DNA of 12,039 nt from the NCBI GenBank assembly GCA_026000945.1, contig BNZI01000022.1, forward strand, positions 1-12,039. The letters run 5' to 3'. This DNA comes from Clostridia bacterium (GTDB lineage: Bacteria > Bacillota > Clostridia > Lachnospirales > Lachnospiraceae). The notes under the pieces were generated by a model, which saw only the letters and a program-made list of their open reading frames with translations, was not told the DNA's origin and did no database searches. A program made the translations under genes and the position numbers. Shown one piece after another: positions 7,268-12,039 of the stretch. How positions within the stretch are numbered: the stretch's first letter is position 1; each line of letters starts with the position of its first letter.

Positions 7268-7287
7268 ATGATAAATTTCTTTATCAT
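7268..7287 (-). promoter_or_regulatory. Leader hairpin with GAAA loop upstream of first tube-like gene
   Basis: ATGATAAA (7268-7275) and TTTATCAT (7280-7287) pair perfectly over eight bases. The minus-strand RNA loop is GAAA, a GNRA-type tetraloop. It lies 43 bases before the start codon and just after the larger hairpin at 7298-7327. No U run follows, so mRNA stabilisation is more likely than termination. Confidence 0.45.
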
Positions 7288-7297
7288 CTCATTTTAG

Positions 7298-7327
7298 CAT
7301 GGAGAAATGTCTTTCCCTTTCTCCATG
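7298..7327 (-). promoter_or_regulatory. Perfect 10-bp hairpin with GGGAAAGA loop in the tube-gene leader
   Basis: CATGGAGAAA (7298-7307 on the plus strand) is an exact inverted copy of TTTCTCCATG (7318-7327). In the minus-strand RNA the ten-base loop begins GGGAAAGA. The 12-base segment GAAAGGGAAAGA (7310-7321) recurs exactly in a hairpin before the VWA gene (11879-11901). A terminator for the sheath-like gene is possible but no U run follows the stem. Confidence 0.55.
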
Positions 7328-7414
7328 TGATGCCTGTTTTTACAAGCTTTGCTTAAATCCTACTGCATTTGTTTTTTGTTTTCTAAATTATCTAAACTGC
7401 GACCTTTGATCAGC

Positions 7415-9589
7415 CTAAAAAGCTTCGTTTGTCTTACGATCAATTTCCACTTCTAGGTTGCGGATATTGCCATTGAATGTAATGTCAATCATGCAGACAT
7501 GATCTCTTTCATCAATTTTATAGTCAATATCATCGCCTTCTTGCATAACAGAGTTAAGATAATCTCTGGTAGACAACCATTGGCTTTTTTGACTCGCAGG
7601 GTTTTTACTAAAAAATTCAATAATATTATCTTGTTTATAATCATGACTGAAGAATCTGAGCATACGTTGAACATAAGTGGTCACTAGGGTTTTATAGATT
7701 GACTCATATTCATTTTCCACACTCATCAGACTTCGAGTCTTATATACCATGATTTGACGAATATCTTTACCTTTCAGTTGAGCATTTTCTGATGAGAAAA
7801 TAAATCCAAAATTCTGTCTATTAATTTCTGCTTTTATATTGTTTGTAAACCCAGAAATTTCTTTTGCTAAAGTAATGGGAATATATAAAGCATTGTCTTT
7901 TGCCTCAATATCAAAGCGGACACCCGGATATTTTGGGGTAACGTTTCTAAAATGCGTCCGCAAAAATTCAGGACATTGATAAGATGCTACTATACCCGCT
8001 GCAACAAAAGAAGCACCGATATATACACCCTCAATCCACATTTTCAATAAATCTTCTTTTTCTTGCGATAGAGCGGCAGCGCCATTTTCTTGGATAGTCA
8101 TACGCTGATCCAAAACCAGACCAGACTTATTCTTTGGTACAATGGTGAAATTAGGTAAACAAGGGATAGCAAATTCGCTATAATCTTTTCTTAGCAATGA
8201 AGAACACTTGTCCTTAAATTTCTCCAAACCTTCCGTGGCGACATAATTAAAGCTTGTATCCTCTCCTGTCTGGAAGCTGAAAAATGTCTGGACTCGATAA
8301 CTTTTCATCACTTGTAAAAGCTGAGCGAGACTTTCTACAGTGACCAAATCCGATTTCTTTTCTTTTTTGTTTCCGGCGAAACGCTGCCTTTGCAGCTTAA
8401 CGGTACTATCAACTTCTAACTCAATAGCAGGTACAATACCAAACCAAATTGTGTTATCAAAATCGTTTTTATCGTTTACTGTATTTAAGAAAGTAATGAT
8501 ACGAGGTAAGTTAGAAGCCTTCACCATCATTTCTACCTTACAGTTTGCAATAAGCAAAGTTGGTGCCATACCTTTTACTTTTGCTCTATATTGATCAAAA
8601 AACAATTTTACACCTAAGATTTTTTCAATTAAAGGTTTAACTGTTTTAATAAAAGCATCTTTTGTAGTCTTATAAAAATCTAAATAATTGTTATAATTGT
8701 TTACTTCAATTTCCGTATCAATGTCACTACCAACTGTAGTAGTCAATGGAACAAAAGTACGGATAACTAAATCTCTTACATAATCTGATTTTACTTCGTC
8801 TTCATTTAAAGAATCATAATCTTCTTCAAATGCACTAATCAAACCAGTAGCTGTTTTGTCTTCCAATAAAGCTAAATCTGTACCGGAATCTTGTTCGATT
8901 TCCACAATTTTTAGCTCTCCTGTTTCACCCATGGTCAAATAACCTGCTTTGAAGACTTCATTTTGACCACTATCTCCAGCTCCTAATAGTAAACGAGTTT
9001 TGATATCTTCAATAGCTAATGGTAACATTGCCATTACGTTGTTATAATTTGTGCTGGCTTTTTCAAATAAATAGTTTAATTTATCACCAACATCTAATTT
9101 TTTAGGATCTTCATCATCCAATTCATCGTATTGACCGAATACATAACGGATTTCTTTCCTTGCTTGACGAATATCATCCATAACTTTTTTTGGGGAAATC
9201 ATGTCCAACACTTTATCAAACTTAAAGTCTACGTTTGCTAAGCCTTGTGCCCCTTTTGCATTAATCAAAGTTAATAACATTTTTAGGAAATCATTATCTA
9301 CATTGATATAAATAGGTGTTACATAGCTTTCCGGCAAATTTTCCGGTTTTTTCAGCGTATAAACTACTTGCTGATTGTGAGCGTTGAAGAAAGAATACAC
9401 TACCGGCTCGAACTTATCTAGAAATTCGTCAAAATTTTTGACCATCAATGTATCGCGAATTTCCTTGATTTTGTCATCATCTAAGCTGTCCATACCTTTA
9501 ACGTCACCTACCATTGTCAACAAATCTAACTTTTCGGGATTAACTTCGTCAAACAACATAGTTCGGTTTGTTTGTGTAATAATTTCCAT
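7415..9589 (-). CDS. Probable contractile-sheath-like protein (TssB/TssC- or phage-sheath-like)
   Basis: The ATG at 9587-9589 is chosen because GAGGAAG precedes it; the in-frame ATGs at 9610 and 9601 lack a ribosome site. The product has 724 residues, no signal peptide and no clear membrane segment. The N-terminal ~200 residues are acidic and helical (FDEFLDKFEP, then a KKVMDDIRQARKEIRYVF helix). The middle holds APTLLIANCKVEMMVKAS and a TIWFGIVPAIEL block; the later part has EGVYIGASFVAAGIVASYQ, and the C-terminus ends in beta strands (MIDITFNGNIRNLEVEIDR) like the last strands of tail-sheath domains. At 724 residues it is longer than TssC (~490-500) and near the sum of TssB plus TssC, so a fused or enlarged sheath is possible. 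I recognise no diagnostic motif with certainty; the call rests on these resemblances and on the two tube-like genes that follow. Confidence 0.5.
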   Translation of the reverse strand: MEIITQTNRTMLFDEVNPEKLDLLTMVGDVKGMDSLDDDKIKEIRDTLMVKNFDEFLDKFEPVVYSFFNAHNQQVVYTLKKPENLPESYVTPIYINVDNDFLKMLLTLINAKGAQGLANVDFKFDKVLDMISPKKVMDDIRQARKEIRYVFGQYDELDDEDPKKLDVGDKLNYLFEKASTNYNNVMAMLPLAIEDIKTRLLLGAGDSGQNEVFKAGYLTMGETGELKIVEIEQDSGTDLALLEDKTATGLISAFEEDYDSLNEDEVKSDYVRDLVIRTFVPLTTTVGSDIDTEIEVNNYNNYLDFYKTTKDAFIKTVKPLIEKILGVKLFFDQYRAKVKGMAPTLLIANCKVEMMVKASNLPRIITFLNTVNDKNDFDNTIWFGIVPAIELEVDSTVKLQRQRFAGNKKEKKSDLVTVESLAQLLQVMKSYRVQTFFSFQTGEDTSFNYVATEGLEKFKDKCSSLLRKDYSEFAIPCLPNFTIVPKNKSGLVLDQRMTIQENGAAALSQEKEDLLKMWIEGVYIGASFVAAGIVASYQCPEFLRTHFRNVTPKYPGVRFDIEAKDNALYIPITLAKEISGFTNNIKAEINRQNFGFIFSSENAQLKGKDIRQIMVYKTRSLMSVENEYESIYKTLVTTYVQRMLRFFSHDYKQDNIIEFFSKNPASQKSQWLSTRDYLNSVMQEGDDIDYKIDERDHVCMIDITFNGNIRNLEVEIDRKTNEAF

Positions 9590-9599
9590 AATCTTCCTC
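9590..9599 (-). promoter_or_regulatory. Ribosome binding site deciding the sheath-like start
   Basis: GAGGAAG at 9593-9599 on the minus strand places GAGG six bases before the ATG at 9589. The longer in-frame starts at 9610 and 9601 have only AT-rich sequence upstream, so the seven extra residues are probably not made. Confidence 0.65.
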
Positions 9600-9631
9600 A
9601 TTTCTTTCATTCATTTATTTTTGATATTCCA

Positions 9632-11854
9632 CTAATTACGGGCAGATACATAATGGAGTTCTAAATCATATTCTCCATCCTGCGAAGTAATATATATCTT
9701 ATTTCCATAATTAATAGAATATTTAAGCTTATTCAATGCGAGCGTTGAACCAATCATCGTCACATTTGTAGAAGTATGATAGAAAAGTAATTCTTTTGTT
9801 TCGGTCGCCTTAAAAAAGACATTATACGGATCTAAATTGTCGATATCCAAATTGAGTACTTCCAATAATCGACCTAAACTAACTTTTCTTTCTCTCATTT
9901 GGTATAAAGCAAAACTCAGAGGTTCTATTTCCATTCCCTCAGGTGTCTTCATGAAATAAGCAAGCAACTTACCTTGAAAGCCTGCATTAATAGGTATTGT
10001 ACCCGCAGGTACGTCATCTAATGCAACTTGATAAGGATAAGCAGATAACAAATCAAATTCTGGAGGATCTGCGTTGCTGTCGCTGTCTAAATGCATATAA
10101 CCACTTTGTTCGATAATTACTCTTTTTTTCTTCTTTTGTAAAAGTAAGGCATATAAAATTAACATTGCCAAGATTAAAAATAATCCCATCAGCAATCCAA
10201 AATAATAAATCCAAAATGGCTCTATAGAAAACCTAGTGGAGGCTGTCTCTAAAACAGCTCCCTCAGGATCACTGACTCTAAGAATAATATTTGCTTTTCC
10301 GGCTTTTTTATGTGCGACTTTTAATTGATCGCCCTCTAATTTAATATTTTCTGCTCCTGGACCTGTCGCTGAAACCATTTCATACGTGAGTAAATCGTGA
10401 TTCGCATCACTAAAATAGTCATTTAGTTGGTAAGTATTGTCTGCTAAATTGCTACTGAGTAGATATTTAGTACGCATGGTAAGCTTACCAGTAGGTGGAC
10501 TGTTTTCTACATTTAATGGAATATTTTTCATCCCTGCAGCAAAATATTCACCACGAATTTTCAATTCTGACGCATAGTTTCCGCTTTCCCTAACTAAAAT
10601 TTCTGAAGTAGCTTTATTATCTGCAAATACCGGTCGTTCTCTGTATTTGTCTACGATGGTAGTTTTGGGTATCCCATTCTCTTCTTTTGTAACGTAAGTT
10701 TCCTCGTTAAATTGCTTATAAAATGTTTCATTAGAAACCGGTGCCTGATCTATTGCGTTGACAAAGTAATAATCATAGGCGAAAGGCACATTTTTTTGTG
10801 CTTCATCTGGTACATTTAAATATAAACCTAAATTTTTATACAAGACTACATATATTTTGATTTCTTGATTTTGCCTACCTAAGATGCGCACCGTGGCATT
10901 TTCATTATCAGGGGAATTTACTTTTGTTGTAAAATAAAAACCTGATTTTGAGTAATTGATATCTCTACCAGGATAAGTAACTGTCACATCATTTAACGGA
11001 GTTTGAGAAACAACCAAAATATTGGCTTCATCTGGAAAGGTATCTTTTAAAGGAAGTTCAACAAATTGTTCATATCCGCTAGAAAGACTGATGCTAATTG
11101 GATGGAGTATAGAAAACGTCTGCTTTTGAATTACCTCACCAAAAATATCAATCAATACTCCTGGGTGTTCTGTTCGGTAGGATGAACCGCCTGAAATATC
11201 AGCAATTTGATTCAGTACAGCTGTTTCACCAGTGAAATTTTTTCCAAAGGCTATGGTGTCCAAAGGCACTTCCAGTTCTTTACATTCATTGGCAACTCGA
11301 TTCATGTCATTATAGCTTTGCTGAGTGCTTCTTCCCGTACCTGATCCATCTACATCCGGCAGACCATCCGATAAAAGCATAATTCTACCTTTACGATTCT
11401 GCGGTAAAGTATGCCCTTGTATCAAAGACAAAGCCTCATTTAGCGCTAAACCAATATCAGTATCTCCTCCTCTAGGTGTAGAAGTGATTTTCCCTTTTAA
11501 AGCATCTCTTTGCGCCTTGGTCTCTATAGATACAGGTTCTGAATAACTCAGAATTTTATGCGTAAAAGCTACAAACCCAACTCTAGTTTTTGTTGTGTAT
11601 AAAATATCTATGGCAGCTTCTAGCATTTGCAAAGCAATGTTTTGAGAATCATTTCCATTCATTGAGCCGCTGTAATCAATCACAAACATAATGTCAATTT
11701 CATCTTGACCTACATAATAAACTTGCTTCTCCTGTGCTGCAAAGCTCATCAGATGAGGACTTAAGTTGGATAAATAAAATAGCGTCAAAAAAAGAAAAAC
11801 CAGCATACGAAAAACAATTTTCGGACATCTACAAATTCTTTGGTATAAAAGCAT
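9632..11854 (-). CDS. Exported VWA-domain membrane protein with cadherin-like domain and cytoplasmic tail
   Basis: The 740-residue protein begins with a signal sequence (hydrophobic ~14-40, possible cleavage after SFAA). Residues ~52-240 are a VWA domain with a complete MIDAS metal site: DYSGS (Asp60, Ser62, Ser64), Thr132 in GGDTDIG, and Asp163 in LLSDGLPD. A long beta-rich ectodomain follows, containing a cadherin-like module (~453-545; NDYFSDANHDLLTYEM and ILRVSDPEG). One membrane segment (~547-572) is followed by KKKK and a ~165-residue cytoplasmic domain of unknown family (residues ~576-740), beta-rich towards its end. AAAGGA lies seven bases before the ATG. It is the first gene after the promoter. 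Role by inference: an envelope-spanning anchor or sensor for the system, replacing the membrane complex of diderm type VI systems. A plain adhesin is the alternative. Confidence 0.85.
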   Translation of the reverse strand: MLLYQRICRCPKIVFRMLVFLFLTLFYLSNLSPHLMSFAAQEKQVYYVGQDEIDIMFVIDYSGSMNGNDSQNIALQMLEAAIDILYTTKTRVGFVAFTHKILSYSEPVSIETKAQRDALKGKITSTPRGGDTDIGLALNEALSLIQGHTLPQNRKGRIMLLSDGLPDVDGSGTGRSTQQSYNDMNRVANECKELEVPLDTIAFGKNFTGETAVLNQIADISGGSSYRTEHPGVLIDIFGEVIQKQTFSILHPISISLSSGYEQFVELPLKDTFPDEANILVVSQTPLNDVTVTYPGRDINYSKSGFYFTTKVNSPDNENATVRILGRQNQEIKIYVVLYKNLGLYLNVPDEAQKNVPFAYDYYFVNAIDQAPVSNETFYKQFNEETYVTKEENGIPKTTIVDKYRERPVFADNKATSEILVRESGNYASELKIRGEYFAAGMKNIPLNVENSPPTGKLTMRTKYLLSSNLADNTYQLNDYFSDANHDLLTYEMVSATGPGAENIKLEGDQLKVAHKKAGKANIILRVSDPEGAVLETASTRFSIEPFWIYYFGLLMGLFLILAMLILYALLLQKKKKRVIIEQSGYMHLDSDSNADPPEFDLLSAYPYQVALDDVPAGTIPINAGFQGKLLAYFMKTPEGMEIEPLSFALYQMRERKVSLGRLLEVLNLDIDNLDPYNVFFKATETKELLFYHTSTNVTMIGSTLALNKLKYSINYGNKIYITSQDGEYDLELHYVSARN

Positions 11855-11878
11855 TTTGCATTCCTTTCAGCTTTCAGC

Positions 11879-11901
11879 GATGAAAATCTTTCCCTTTCAT
11901 C
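11879..11901 (-). promoter_or_regulatory. Leader hairpin before the VWA gene, same GGGAAAGA loop as the tube leader
   Basis: GATGAAA and TTTCATC pair perfectly over seven bases around a nine-base loop GGGAAAGAT in the minus-strand RNA. It lies 24 bases before the VWA start codon and about 25 bases after the expected transcription start. GAAAGGGAAAGA (11887-11898) is identical to the segment at 7310-7321, while the outer stem bases differ but still pair. Confidence 0.5.
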
Positions 11902-11931
11902 AATCCTTGTTGCTGTGAATCTCTGAACATA

Positions 11932-11960
11932 AAGTTATCATGTTATCGTTCGACTGTCAA
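11932..11960 (-). promoter_or_regulatory. Promoter of the cluster (extended -10)
   Basis: On the minus strand a perfect -35 TTGACA (11955-11960) is followed after exactly 17 bases by TAACTT (11932-11937) preceded by TGA, an extended -10 (TGnTAnnnT). The -10 matches only three of six consensus bases but keeps the key first two and the last. Long A runs just upstream (11961-12039) could serve as an UP element. The expected start near 11925 gives a leader of about 70 bases before the VWA gene. The operon seems to begin here. Confidence 0.6.
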
Positions 11961-12039
11961 ACTCTTTTTTTTATTTTTTTCGTTTAAAATTACTTAATTT
12001 TACTTTTTTATATCAAATTATTGCATTTATTTTTTTTAT

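Noticed and set aside
9587..9610. Longer start for the sheath-like protein
   Set aside because: The ATGs at 9610 and 9601 lack a ribosome site, while GAGGAAG fits the ATG at 9589.

Overview
The window is a low-GC, gene-dense stretch in which every supported gene lies on the minus strand, so it is read from the right edge to the left. Strong GGAGG-type ribosome sites, a single-membrane style of protein topology (one signal peptide or one to two membrane segments per anchored protein, no outer-membrane proteins) and AT-rich codon use point to the Bacillota (Firmicutes), probably a clostridium-like lineage. I cannot name the genus.

Layout in transcription order: a promoter with a perfect TTGACA box and extended -10 (11932-11960); a secreted/membrane-anchored von Willebrand A (VWA) protein (9632-11854); a 724-residue protein that I read as a probable contractile-sheath-like protein (7415-9589); two tandem, about 66 % identical 143/144-residue tube-like proteins (6794-7225 and 6307-6741); a J-domain protein (5581-6078); a membrane-anchored FHA protein (5019-5573); a zinc-ribbon FHA protein (4494-4991); a membrane-anchored PP2C-family phosphatase (3669-4490); a degenerate PP2C domain fused through one membrane segment to a TPR region (1735-3642); and, after a 220-base gap, the first 504 residues of an Hsp70/actin-type ATPase that runs off the left edge (1-1514).

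The best single reading is a non-canonical, type VI-like or phage-tail-like contractile injection system of a Gram-positive bacterium, with its structural genes at the front and a phospho-dependent control module (two FHA, two PP2C-type) plus a DnaJ/Hsp70-type pair behind. The VWA protein may sense or anchor at the envelope. The sheath/tube assignment is an inference from size, gene pairing and resemblance remembered from clostridial clusters, not a motif-level proof; the control module and the chaperone pair are much more secure. No kinase, baseplate, spike or ClpV gene is in the window, so the cluster surely continues to the left.

The non-coding gaps hold structure of their own: two hairpins, in front of the VWA gene and of the first tube-like gene, share a 12-base GAAAGGGAAAGA segment with the same loop but differently paired outer stems; a second short GAAA-loop hairpin follows in the tube leader; and an 82-base nested inverted repeat separates the tube genes from the regulatory genes. 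There are no tRNA, rRNA, CRISPR or transposon signals.
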